Under the pieces are notes generated by a model. That model searched no databases and had not been told where the DNA came from. It saw nothing but the letters and a program-made list of their open reading frames with translations. From an uncultured Lachnospiraceae bacterium (GTDB lineage Bacteria > Bacillota > Clostridia > Lachnospirales > Lachnospiraceae), in the NCBI GenBank assembly GCA_902796375.1, contig CADBOW010000201.1, positions 1 through 9,700 on the forward strand: a stretch of DNA of 9,700 nt, read 5' to 3'. Within the stretch, counting starts at the first letter, position 1. Each line of letters opens with the position of its first letter. The translations under genes and the position numbers were made by a program. This document shows, piece after piece, positions 1 to 6,296 of the stretch.

Positions 1-10
1 GGCCAGCAAG

Positions 11-84
11 TAGCGGGAGGGGGACTTGAACCCTCGACACCACGGGTATGAACCGTGTGCTCTAGCCAGCTGAGCTATCCCGCC
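11..84 (-). tRNA. tRNA-Met (anticodon CAT, elongator type)
   Basis: The reverse complement folds as a 74-nt cloverleaf. The anticodon stem CACGG/CCGTG is perfect, and the loop TTCATAC puts CAT at plus positions 48-50. The T-loop is TTCAAGT, and the D-arm has the usual GCTCAGCTGGCTAGAGC. The acceptor stem pairs GGCGGGA with TCCCGCT, ending in a G1-U72 wobble and discriminator A73. The overall sequence is close to Firmicutes elongator tRNA-Met as I remember it, so initiator Met and lysidine-type Ile2 are less likely. The T-stem contains an A50-C64 mismatch (plus 34 and 20). The 3' CCA is not encoded (CTT follows A73), so a CCA-adding enzyme must supply it. It lies downstream of tRNA-Val, but a terminator-like hairpin stands between them. 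Confidence 0.93.
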
Positions 85-108
85 GCACCGGAAACCAAGT
101 GATTTCCG

Positions 109-131
109 AAAAAATACCCGGCCAGGCCGGG
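109..131 (-). terminator. Rho-independent terminator-like hairpin after tRNA-Val
   Basis: On the minus strand a perfect inverted repeat (CCCGGCC, one T, GGCCGGG; at least 6 bp with a 3-nt loop) is followed by TA and six T residues (plus 109-114). This is the shape of an intrinsic terminator. It sits 25 bases before the 5' end of tRNA-Met. Either some transcripts read through to make tRNA-Met, or tRNA-Met has another source of transcription that I cannot see. Confidence 0.7.
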
Positions 132-133
132 GC

Positions 134-153
134 AAAATCGCTTAGGCGATTTT
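134..153 (-). other. Perfect stem-loop in the tRNA-Val/tRNA-Met spacer
   Basis: AAAATCGC and GCGATTTT form an 8-bp perfect inverted repeat around a 4-nt loop, two bases beyond the 3' end of tRNA-Val. On the minus strand there is no T-run outside the stem, so it does not look like a terminator by itself. It may help 3'-end processing of the tRNA-Val precursor, which is inference. Confidence 0.45.
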
Positions 154-155
154 AG

Positions 156-228
156 TGGGACCTATAGGGCTCGAACCTATGACCCTCTGCTTGTAAGGCA
201 GATGCTCTCCCAGCTGAGCTAAGATCCC
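156..228 (-). tRNA. tRNA-Val (anticodon TAC)
   Basis: The reverse complement gives a 73-nt cloverleaf. The acceptor stem GGGATCT pairs with AGGTCCC through one T-G wobble, with discriminator A73. The D-arm is GCTCAGCTGGGAGAGC, the anticodon stem is TCTGC/GCAGA, and the loop CTTACAA carries anticodon TAC (plus 193-195). The T-loop is TTCGAGC within a CATAG-side stem. It reads GUA and, by wobble, other Val codons. No CCA is encoded. A perfect-consensus promoter begins about 30 bases upstream, so this is the first gene of the tRNA unit. Confidence 0.95.
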
Positions 229-258
229 GAATGTGCTTGTTGGATCAGCACTTTTGTA

Positions 259-287
259 ATTATAATGGGTGGTCCTCTGAATGTCAA
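259..287 (-). promoter_or_regulatory. Consensus sigma-A promoter for the tRNA unit
   Basis: The minus strand carries TTGACA (plus 282-287), a 17-bp spacer and TATAAT (plus 259-264), an exact match to the vegetative sigma consensus with optimal spacing. Transcription would start near plus 252, roughly 24 bases before tRNA-Val. Such a strong promoter fits stable RNA. It lies just downstream of the LRR gene's terminator, so the two units are separated. Confidence 0.92.
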
Positions 288-295
288 GACATTTT

Positions 296-341
296 TCAGA
301 AAAGTAACAGGATCCGGAAGATACTCCCCTTCCGGATCCTG
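296..341 (-). terminator. Rho-independent terminator of the LRR-protein operon
   Basis: A perfect 13-bp inverted repeat (plus 308-320 with 329-341; CAGGATCCGGAAG and its complement) encloses an 8-nt loop. On the minus strand it is followed by the T-rich tail TTACTTTTCTG. It begins 7 bases after the stop codon of the LRR gene, so it ends that operon before the tRNA promoter. Confidence 0.85.
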
Positions 342-348
342 AACCCGC

Positions 349-1524
349 TTATTTGATCAGATATCCTTTCCTGTCAAAGCTGTATTTCTTTCCGTCGATG
401 GTAAGCGTTATATTCCTGGCGTACCAGCCGGCGGTATCCATGTACATCCAGCCCTTTTGAGTCTTCTTCCAGGATGCCTTCGCCTTATAGGACCACACTC
501 CGCTCTTATCCAGCCAGTACCCCTTACAGTACTCATTCACAGCCATGGCCCCGTTTTTCTTAAAGTAATAATTCTGTCCGTCGATCACCTTCCATCCGAC
601 CGCGTTTTTACCGTCCGCGTAATAATACCAGTCCTTATCGATCTGGTACCAGCCGGAGGTGATCACCTTAACCTTCAGATCCACATATAACGAATAAAAA
701 TCATACTGATTCTTCGGCGCCAGATAATCATACCTGCCCCTTGCCGTATCGATCATATCCTTTTCCTTCTCGTTATATGCCTTCAGCATATAGGGATTCT
801 TCATGACGGATATGCTCTTCAACCGATTCCCATATGCCCATATATACTCCAGCTCCGGGTTGTTTCTGACATCCAGGGATGTAAGACGGTTCTCACTTAC
901 ATAAAGATACCGAAGTTTTGAGGCAGCCGTTACATCCACCTTCTTCAGCCGGTTTGATGATGCACAAAGATAATCCAGCGATCTGCAGCCCTTCAGGTTC
1001 AATTCCGTCAGCCGGTTCTGGTGACATTCCAGATATTTCAGCGATCTGCAGTTCGAAAAATCCAGCTTCTTCAGCTGATTCCCATTGCAGTAGACTGTCT
1101 GAAGCTTTTTACATTTTTCCACCCTCAGGGTTTTCAGGTAATTGTCGGCGCATTCCAGGAAGATCAGTTTTCTGTTCTTCCTGAGGTCAAGCTCCTTAAG
1201 CTCCTGATTATAGACCTCCAGTGATGTGAGATTCGGAAAATATTCGATCCCCTTCAGGCTCTTCAGTGAAGGATCCAGTTTCGTTCCCACCGCACTGTTT
1301 CGAATGCGGATCGTTTTCACCCGTCTACGCTCCTTCACGGTCAGCTTCCCGTTGGAATTCAGATCAAATTTCCTGGAAATATACTCGCGAAATACGGGAT
1401 CCGGGAAGTTTTTTTCATTGATCGCCACATCGCCTTCGGCTGCATGGGCCTGAAATGTCATGAGAAACAGGATTCCAAGAAGCAGTATCGGTCCTGTGAA
1501 CAGCATCCTCAGTCTTCGTTTCAT
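349..1524 (-). CDS. Secreted EF-hand/leucine-rich-repeat protein with cell-wall-binding repeats
   Basis: This encodes 391 residues. A signal peptide (basic MKRR, hydrophobic residues 8-24, likely cleavage after AHA at about 28) shows export. Residues 54-65 form an EF-hand-like calcium loop with D, N, N and a final E at positions 1, 3, 5 and 12. Residues 99-245 hold seven leucine-rich repeats of exactly 21 residues each (pattern LxxLxxxxNxLxxLdvxxnxx). Residues 290-390 carry Trp/Tyr/Gly-rich repeats (GWYQIDKDWYYY, GWKVIDGQNYYF) of the choline-binding/CW_binding_1 type, which usually anchor proteins to wall polymers. I chose the ATG at 1522-1524 because GGGGGGTGAT sits just upstream. An in-frame ATG at 1539 lies inside that ribosome binding site. 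It is the last gene of a three-gene operon, 17 bases after the phosphotransferase gene. No LPXTG motif is seen. A surface adhesin or protein-interaction role is inferred; the ligand is unknown. Confidence 0.88.
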   Translation of the reverse strand: MKRRLRMLFTGPILLLGILFLMTFQAHAAEGDVAINEKNFPDPVFREYISRKFDLNSNGKLTVKERRRVKTIRIRNSAVGTKLDPSLKSLKGIEYFPNLTSLEVYNQELKELDLRKNRKLIFLECADNYLKTLRVEKCKKLQTVYCNGNQLKKLDFSNCRSLKYLECHQNRLTELNLKGCRSLDYLCASSNRLKKVDVTAASKLRYLYVSENRLTSLDVRNNPELEYIWAYGNRLKSISVMKNPYMLKAYNEKEKDMIDTARGRYDYLAPKNQYDFYSLYVDLKVKVITSGWYQIDKDWYYYADGKNAVGWKVIDGQNYYFKKNGAMAVNEYCKGYWLDKSGVWSYKAKASWKKTQKGWMYMDTAGWYARNITLTIDGKKYSFDRKGYLIK

Positions 1525-1541
1525 AAGATCACCCCCCATGA

Positions 1542-2492
1542 TCAGTAAAACCTGTGATTTCTCCTGATGGATCGATAGTAGATCCGGAAGAAATACAAAA
1601 ATACCTTCTTATCTCTGATCAGCGTCAGATTCTTCTTAATAAACTGATTCAGCTTATGGATCAGTTCCTTTCTGTCCCGGATCAGAAGAACGATCTGTGC
1701 GTACATATATGCCAGCTCGATCTCCGGGATGCCGGTACGGGTGCTCTCCAGATCGATGATCATGGGCTCGTCCCCTGCCACCAGGATGTTATTTGCATGG
1801 AAATCTCCGTGAACAAAGGGAAGCTCCTCATAACCGCACTGGAGGATCATCTTCCTCGCCTTACCCATACGGAACTTCGTAATAAACTTATTCCGGGCGC
1901 GATTCATATAGTTTTCCAGCTTTCCCGCCTTCGTATCGAAGGGACCCGAGGTCAGGATACTGGACAGATACTTCTTAAAGAGCCTCTCTCCTGTCTCCGT
2001 TCTGGGGATATCCACCTCCGACTGAGACAGGGTCTGAACATAGGTCATCCATTTGGTGAGCATCTTCTCCACAAGAACACGAATTGCGTCATCCGTGTTC
2101 TTGACTCCTTCCGAAGCCTTTGTATCAATGTTTTTTCCATTCTCTGTCTCATTGCCCATCAGCTGCTTCAGCCGGCTTCTCAGCGTCCCGCTCTCCGTCA
2201 GGAATTCGGAGACCACCAGCTCCGGATAGTCCTCCTCCGGGACATAGACCGGCGTGACCTCCTTCCCCTGAAGCGCCTGATAAACCTTCTGCTCCGTAAA
2301 CAGGGCACTGTGGTACAACTCATACTGATCCCCCTCCATGTTCCACTTAAGGAACCGGCGTTTCTCACCCTCACGGAAGGAAAAACAGTACCTTCCCTTT
2401 CGGGCATTTTCCTCCACCAGCTCATACTCCGTGATCCCCCTGGCATCAAAGAACTGCCGGATATACTCGGGACATTTTTCCTGATCTGTCAC
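1542..2492 (-). CDS. APH/choline-kinase-fold phosphotransferase
   Basis: This 316-residue protein has the bilobal small-molecule kinase pattern. The catalytic loop HGDFHANN lies at residues 228-235, with D230 as the expected base. The metal-binding IIDLE follows at 245-249 (D247), spaced as in aminoglycoside, choline and LPS-core kinases. K49 in RRFLKW is a candidate ATP-binding lysine, with E67 in the next helix a candidate partner. Residues about 112-135 look like a polar inserted linker. It begins with GTG, and its GTGA overlaps the stop of the upstream kinase by 4 bases. AAGGAGGG lies 6 bases upstream and fixes the start. The C terminus is strongly basic (YRSIRRNHRFY). The substrate cannot be read from the sequence. 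Resistance to aminoglycosides is only one possibility and is not favoured, given the HPr-kinase-like partner and surface-protein neighbour; a sugar, lipid or wall-precursor substrate is equally open. Confidence 0.82.
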   Translation of the reverse strand: MTDQEKCPEYIRQFFDARGITEYELVEENARKGRYCFSFREGEKRRFLKWNMEGDQYELYHSALFTEQKVYQALQGKEVTPVYVPEEDYPELVVSEFLTESGTLRSRLKQLMGNETENGKNIDTKASEGVKNTDDAIRVLVEKMLTKWMTYVQTLSQSEVDIPRTETGERLFKKYLSSILTSGPFDTKAGKLENYMNRARNKFITKFRMGKARKMILQCGYEELPFVHGDFHANNILVAGDEPMIIDLESTRTGIPEIELAYMYAQIVLLIRDRKELIHKLNQFIKKNLTLIRDKKVFLYFFRIYYRSIRRNHRFY

Positions 2493-3637
2493 TGAACTCC
2501 CTCCTTATCTACCTTCAGGATGATGGCTGCCGTATCCTTGGGGTCCACGCCCAGAGGCAGATGCAGATGGATCCGGTTTGCCTTCTCCAGACCACGCATC
2601 AGGATCGCCTTATATCGATCCTCCAGCTCGGACACTGCTGGATAGGAATCCGCATAGAATGTCCCACTGACTGCCCGGATATTTGTAAGCAGCTCATATA
2701 ACTCCTTCAGCTCCCGGAAGGACGCGAAACGGATCCGGTCCGCCAGCTCCTCCAGGGAGATCTTCCGCATTTCCGGCTTACTGATCCCCTTCACTCTGGA
2801 GAGAAATGCAACCGTAGTAAGCGGAGCCCCGTCATAGATATGATCCCCGAAGATCTCCGACGGTTTGAACCGGTATGCGGGATTCCTGTGAGCCAGCTTC
2901 TTTGCCTTCCACTCGAACTTCTTCACCGGTCCCAGCCGTTTCACCGCACCGTTCAGATAGGGATCTCCGTATTTTACATCACTCCCGTGGATCGACGCCT
3001 TCTTCTGCATCAGACGCAGGTGTCCGTCCGCGGTCAGAATTCCGAAATCCTCAGCCACATAGTTCCAGTCATGATTTGAGATCAGCTCCGCCATGGTACT
3101 GGTCTTTCCGCAGCCGCCGGTTCCTGTGAGAATGATGCCTCCATCCTCCTTTCCAACCATACCGGAGTGAATGAATACCGCATCCTTCTTCATCAGTGTG
3201 ATGGCGAAGATATACCACAGACAGGAAGAGTTTGCGATCCTTTTTGCGAAGATCGTATATTTGTCGTGATGTGAAAACGCGAACCGGAAGGGAGGCACGG
3301 CACTGACCTTCTCGGAGAAGGAACTTCCCTTCGGCTTGATCCACGCCTCGGTGGGAGCATCCTGCCGGAACAGATTCTTCACTGCATATGCATAATGTGT
3401 TCCGTTATTCACCCGGAAGGTGTCCCTGTTAAATGCGATCGATGTAGAAACCGCATAAAATTTCTCGTTGATCCTCAGCTTGTCCTTCTCGTTCAGAATA
3501 TGCAGCTTCAGCATGCAGTCCTCATCTCTGATTTCCTGACGAAGCGCATCCGAGAAATAATCCGCGCAGGCCTCATAGTATCTTCCTTCCCCTTCCATGG
3601 AGAACGCAAGATCTCCAACCTTGTAATATGTGATCAT
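2489..3637 (-). CDS. HPr-kinase/PEPCK-like P-loop protein
   Basis: This 382-residue protein has a Walker A motif GTGGCGKTS at residues 172-180. It is preceded by FIHSGM (155-160) and followed by YVAEDFGIL (193-201). This is the order seen in HPr serine kinase-like proteins, where an H-S/A-G strand, the P-loop and an acidic Walker-B-like site come in succession. The N-terminal 130 or so residues are of no family I recognise. The length and N terminus differ from true HprK, and the substrate is unlikely to be HPr. Relatives of this fold occur in peptide-modification and polysaccharide loci as protein or peptide kinases, so phosphorylation of a protein or peptide is a reasonable inference only. 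It is the first gene of the operon; AGAAAGGA stands 6-7 bases before the ATG. Its stop overlaps the GTG of the next gene. No convincing promoter was found just upstream. Confidence 0.8.
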   Translation of the reverse strand: MITYYKVGDLAFSMEGEGRYYEACADYFSDALRQEIRDEDCMLKLHILNEKDKLRINEKFYAVSTSIAFNRDTFRVNNGTHYAYAVKNLFRQDAPTEAWIKPKGSSFSEKVSAVPPFRFAFSHHDKYTIFAKRIANSSCLWYIFAITLMKKDAVFIHSGMVGKEDGGIILTGTGGCGKTSTMAELISNHDWNYVAEDFGILTADGHLRLMQKKASIHGSDVKYGDPYLNGAVKRLGPVKKFEWKAKKLAHRNPAYRFKPSEIFGDHIYDGAPLTTVAFLSRVKGISKPEMRKISLEELADRIRFASFRELKELYELLTNIRAVSGTFYADSYPAVSELEDRYKAILMRGLEKANRIHLHLPLGVDPKDTAAIILKVDKEGVQ

Positions 3638-3660
3638 AATTGTTCCTTTCTGGTTTCCTT

Positions 3661-3688
3661 CCCGTTCCTACGGGATTCTCTATGAGAA
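3661..3688 (-). other. Two small hairpins in the leader of the kinase operon
   Basis: Between the terminator after the small membrane-protein gene and the start of the HPr-kinase-like gene, two further inverted repeats occur. TTCTC/GAGAA lies at 3676-3680 and 3684-3688. CCCGT/ACGGG lies at 3661-3665 and 3670-3674, the latter 24 bases before the start codon. The roughly 55-base leader shows no clear -35/-10 pair. The hairpins may be structural or regulatory; I cannot tell which. Confidence 0.35.
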
Positions 3689-3726
3689 ACAAAAGACGCA
3701 AGTCCCCTGTATGGGAATTGCGTCTT
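3684..3726 (-). terminator. Rho-independent terminator after the small acidic membrane-protein gene
   Basis: AAGACGCAA and TTGCGTCTT (plus 3693-3701 and 3718-3726) form a 9-bp stem. It continues past one mismatch into TCCC/GGGA, with a small loop. On the minus strand TTTTGTTTCT follows. It is 20 bases after the stop codon at 3747 and only 56 bases before the next gene. Confidence 0.8.
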
Positions 3727-3746
3727 CCGTATCCGTGTCAGATAGA

Positions 3747-4001
3747 TTACTCAGCCGGTGCTGCATCAACTTCCGGGGAAACATCCTCAGCGATTTCCTG
3801 ATCATCCTCAAAGAAATCATCATCGAAATCATCATCAAAATCATCAAAGTCATCCAGATAATCCGGAGTAAGATACTTGTAGATCGCAACTGCTACAGCA
3901 GCAATCATTACGACTACCCCTACAATGATTGCGAGTTTAAGGAACGTATGACGTCCCTTCTTAACTGCCCCTTCTTCCTTAACAACGGTCACATGCTTCA
4001 T
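3747..4001 (-). CDS. Small single-pass membrane protein with acidic Asp/Phe-rich tail
   Basis: I do not recognise this 84-residue protein. Residues 1-21 are basic and polar (several Lys/Arg), 22-41 form one hydrophobic membrane helix (LKLAIIVGVVVMIAAVAVAI), and 48-67 are an almost pure run of Asp, Phe and Glu with a repeated D-D-F unit. A Glu/Asp/Ala/Pro tail (68-84) ends the protein. By the positive-inside rule the basic N terminus should be cytoplasmic and the acidic tail outside. It is a real gene: AGGAGGT sits 7 bases before the ATG, an extended -10 promoter lies 45 bases upstream, and a terminator follows the stop. The tail may bind cations or a basic partner, which is inference. It lies between pcrA and the kinase operon, each on its own transcript by the signals seen. 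Confidence 0.82.
   Translation of the reverse strand: MKHVTVVKEEGAVKKGRHTFLKLAIIVGVVVMIAAVAVAIYKYLTPDYLDDFDDFDDDFDDDFFEDDQEIAEDVSPEVDAAPAE
3801..3857 (-). repeat. Asp/Phe low-complexity coding repeat
   Basis: Inside the small membrane-protein gene, a GAT/GAC-rich tract (plus strand: repeated ATCATC with AAA or AAG interruptions) encodes tandem D-D-F and D-D-D-F units. The near-repeat could vary in length between strains by slippage, which is inference. Confidence 0.55.
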
Positions 4002-4045
4002 AATTTGAACCTCCTACCTTCTTTGTGAATAAATCTATATTGTAG

Positions 4046-4074
4046 AGTATATCACACCTTCCTTAACTTCGCAA
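4046..4074 (-). promoter_or_regulatory. Extended -10 promoter for the small membrane-protein gene
   Basis: The minus strand has TTGCGA (plus 4069-4074), 17 bases, then TATACT (4046-4051) preceded by TGA, an extended -10 TGn. The -35 element lies within the last codons of pcrA, and the -10 abuts the pcrA stop codon. Transcription would start near 4039, about 38 bases before the ATG. Confidence 0.72.
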
Positions 4075-6295
4075 GGGAAGCAAACATTCTTTTTTCGCCT
4101 GCTCCGTCAAACAGCACCGTCACCTCATAATCATTTCCGCCCCGGATCATTTCCTTCACAACTCCCCGTCCGAATTTGATATGCTTCACCGTATCTCCCA
4201 CGGTATAATCCACGGCGGCTTTCTCCGGCAGACCCCGCTGCATGGTCGGTTTCGGACGGGATTCTCTCCTGACCCCGTATCCGGATCCCGTTTTTCTGCG
4301 AAATGTGGTTCCCTGCCACTCATCATAATATCGATTCCGGTCCTGGGAACCGAATATCGCATCTGCATCCTCCTGCTTTCCTTCCTTCTGCAGCAGATTC
4401 TCCGGTATCTCTTCGATGAACCGGGATACTGCGGGGAATGTCAGATTTCCGTTTACCATTCTGCGTCCCGCTGCGCTGAGATACAGCTGTTTCATGGCGC
4501 GGGTGATGCCCACATAGCAGAGCCTCCGTTCTTCCTCCGTGGCATCCGGATCATCCGAATCCAGAGAAAGCCCGCTGGGAAACAGGCGTTCCTCCATTCC
4601 CACCATGAAAACATAAGGAAACTCCAGTCCCTTGGCACTGTGCAACGTCATCATGGTCAGCCGGTCAGAGCCGTCCTCCTCCGCATCCGTGTCGGCAACC
4701 AGCGATATTTCCTCCAGCAGCTCCACCAGAGAGGGCTGTTCCGCATGCATTTCATAGTCCGAGATCTTATTCAGAAGCTCCTGTAGATTCTCCAGACGGC
4801 TTCTGGCTTCATCCGTCCGCTCCTGCTCCAGTTCCTTCCTGTACCCGGTCTGATCCAGGATCTCCTGATACAGAACGGAAATGGTTCCGTCTTCGGCGGT
4901 TCTTCGGAAGCGCTCCATCAGCTCCACGAAATCCTTCACCTTGCCTGCCGCACGGGACAGACCGGGAAGCTGGTCAGCATCCAGCAGCACATCATAGAGA
5001 GAGGTTCCCCGTTCCGCCGCAATATCCCGCATGCGGTTCACGGTGGTATCACCGATCCCTCTTCTGGGCACGTTGATGATCCGGACCAGAGAGATATCAT
5101 CCGCCGGATTGGAGATCACCTTAAGATAACCTACCATATCCCGGATTTCCTTTCTTGCATAGAAATTGGTTCCGCCCACCAGCTGATAGGGTATGTTCTC
5201 GCGGATCATCTGTTCCTCCAGAATCCGGGACTGGGCATTGGTACGGTACAGAACGGCCATGTCCGACAGCCGTCCTCCCGCCTGCAGCAGCTTAAAGATG
5301 CGCTTCGCCACGCCTGCAGCCTCTCCCCTGTCATCCTCATAGCGGGTAAAGACCACCTTCTCTCCCTCCGGATTCTCCGTCCAGAGACTCTTATCCTTCC
5401 GGCCTTCGTTGTTGGCTATGACGCCGTTCGCCGCATTCAGGATATTCGCCGTGGACCGATAGTTCTGCTCCAGCTTTACCACCTTTGCGTCCGGATACTC
5501 CTCTTCGAAATTCAGGATATTATATATATTCGCTCCGCGGAACTTATAAATGGACTGGTCATCATCTCCCACCACGCACAGATTCCGGTATTTCGCCGCC
5601 AGCATCTTCACCAGTACAAACTGCGCATGATTCGTATCCTGATACTCATCCACCATGATATACCGGAAGCGCTCCTGATACAGCTCCAGCACATCCGGAT
5701 GCTGCAGGAAAAGATCGATGGTCCGGCAGATCAGATCATCAAAATCCAGAGCATTGTTGCTCCGGAGTCTTTTCTGGTATTCTCTGTAGATCGCGGCCAC
5801 ATTCTGCTCCCGGAAGCTTCCTGCATTCTGTTCCTCATACTGTGACGGGGAGAGAAAACTCTCCTTTGCTTTGGAGATCGCTGCGATCATGGCCCGTACC
5901 GGATACTGCTTCTCATCCAGCGAAAGCAGACGAAGAACCTCCTTCACCGCCGCCTTCTGATCGTCCGCATCATAGATCGTAAAATTATTCTTTCCACCCA
6001 GCCGTTCGTAAAACCGTCTCAGGATCCGCACACACATGGAATGAAATGTGCTGACCCATATGGACTCGGCTCCGAATCCTACTATGGCATCCACCCGTTC
6101 CCGCATTTCCCCTGCAGCCTTGTTGGTAAATGTAATTGCCAGGATATTATAGGGATTCACTGACCTTTCATCGATCAGATATGCGATCCGGTGGGTAATG
6201 ACGCGGGTCTTTCCGCTGCCCGCGCCGGCTAAAATAAGGAGAGGCCCCTCGGTATACGAGCAGGCCTCTTCCTGTTTTGGATTTAATCCGGCCAT
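4052..6295 (-). CDS. pcrA: ATP-dependent DNA helicase PcrA (UvrD/Rep superfamily 1A)
   Basis: This 747-residue 3'-5' helicase acts in DNA repair, removal of RecA filaments and transcription-replication conflicts. All SF1A motifs are present: Q motif Q8; Walker A GAGSGKT 24-30; Ia TFTNKAAGEM 55-64; II VDEYQDTN 215-222; III GDDDQSIYKFRGA 243-255; IV QNYRST 277-282; V HSAKGLEFP 552-560; VI CYVGITRA 593-600. The C-terminal 50 residues (VDYTVGDTVKHIKFGRGVV...) match the Tudor-like RNA-polymerase-binding domain of Firmicutes PcrA. Length and architecture are normal. The ATG at 6293-6295 is one base after the pspA stop. No real Shine-Dalgarno is seen within 12 bases, so translation probably depends on ribosomes finishing pspA. 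No promoter or terminator separates it from pspA. Confidence 0.97.
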   Translation of the reverse strand: MAGLNPKQEEACSYTEGPLLILAGAGSGKTRVITHRIAYLIDERSVNPYNILAITFTNKAAGEMRERVDAIVGFGAESIWVSTFHSMCVRILRRFYERLGGKNNFTIYDADDQKAAVKEVLRLLSLDEKQYPVRAMIAAISKAKESFLSPSQYEEQNAGSFREQNVAAIYREYQKRLRSNNALDFDDLICRTIDLFLQHPDVLELYQERFRYIMVDEYQDTNHAQFVLVKMLAAKYRNLCVVGDDDQSIYKFRGANIYNILNFEEEYPDAKVVKLEQNYRSTANILNAANGVIANNEGRKDKSLWTENPEGEKVVFTRYEDDRGEAAGVAKRIFKLLQAGGRLSDMAVLYRTNAQSRILEEQMIRENIPYQLVGGTNFYARKEIRDMVGYLKVISNPADDISLVRIINVPRRGIGDTTVNRMRDIAAERGTSLYDVLLDADQLPGLSRAAGKVKDFVELMERFRRTAEDGTISVLYQEILDQTGYRKELEQERTDEARSRLENLQELLNKISDYEMHAEQPSLVELLEEISLVADTDAEEDGSDRLTMMTLHSAKGLEFPYVFMVGMEERLFPSGLSLDSDDPDATEEERRLCYVGITRAMKQLYLSAAGRRMVNGNLTFPAVSRFIEEIPENLLQKEGKQEDADAIFGSQDRNRYYDEWQGTTFRRKTGSGYGVRRESRPKPTMQRGLPEKAAVDYTVGDTVKHIKFGRGVVKEMIRGGNDYEVTVLFDGAGEKRMFASLAKLRKV

Positions 6296-6296
6296 A

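Noticed and set aside
134..153. AAAATCGC/GCGATTTT hairpin as a terminator
   Set aside because: Its T residues are used up in the stem and the following bases are GCCCC on the minus strand; the next hairpin has the true T-run.
1525..1539. Upstream ATG at 1537-1539 as start of the LRR protein
   Set aside because: The ATGGGGGGTGATCTT stretch is itself the ribosome binding site; starting at 1524 gives a standard signal peptide beginning MKRR.
1542..2492. Aminoglycoside resistance gene
   Set aside because: The catalytic loop is shared by many APH-fold kinases, there is no mobile-element context, and operon neighbours point elsewhere; only the broad family can be supported.
1554..2495. Long plus-strand open frame of 313 codons
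   Set aside because: It is exactly antisense to the phosphotransferase gene, its product has no recognisable motif, and the minus-strand frame has the HGDFHANN motif, a ribosome binding site and operon overlaps.
3801..3857. Repeated ATCATC tract as a CRISPR or non-coding satellite
   Set aside because: Units are short, uneven and in frame with a well-supported small gene, encoding its acidic D-D-F tail.
2489..4001. Lasso-peptide or other RiPP cluster (HPr-kinase-like enzyme plus a small gene)
   Set aside because: The small gene product is a membrane protein with an acidic tail, not a precursor, and no leader peptidase, cyclase, PqqD or radical-SAM gene is present in the window.
4181..4786. 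Plus-strand open frame of 201 codons
   Set aside because: It lies wholly inside pcrA on the opposite strand, and its product shows no domain; pcrA motifs V and VI are encoded across the same bases.
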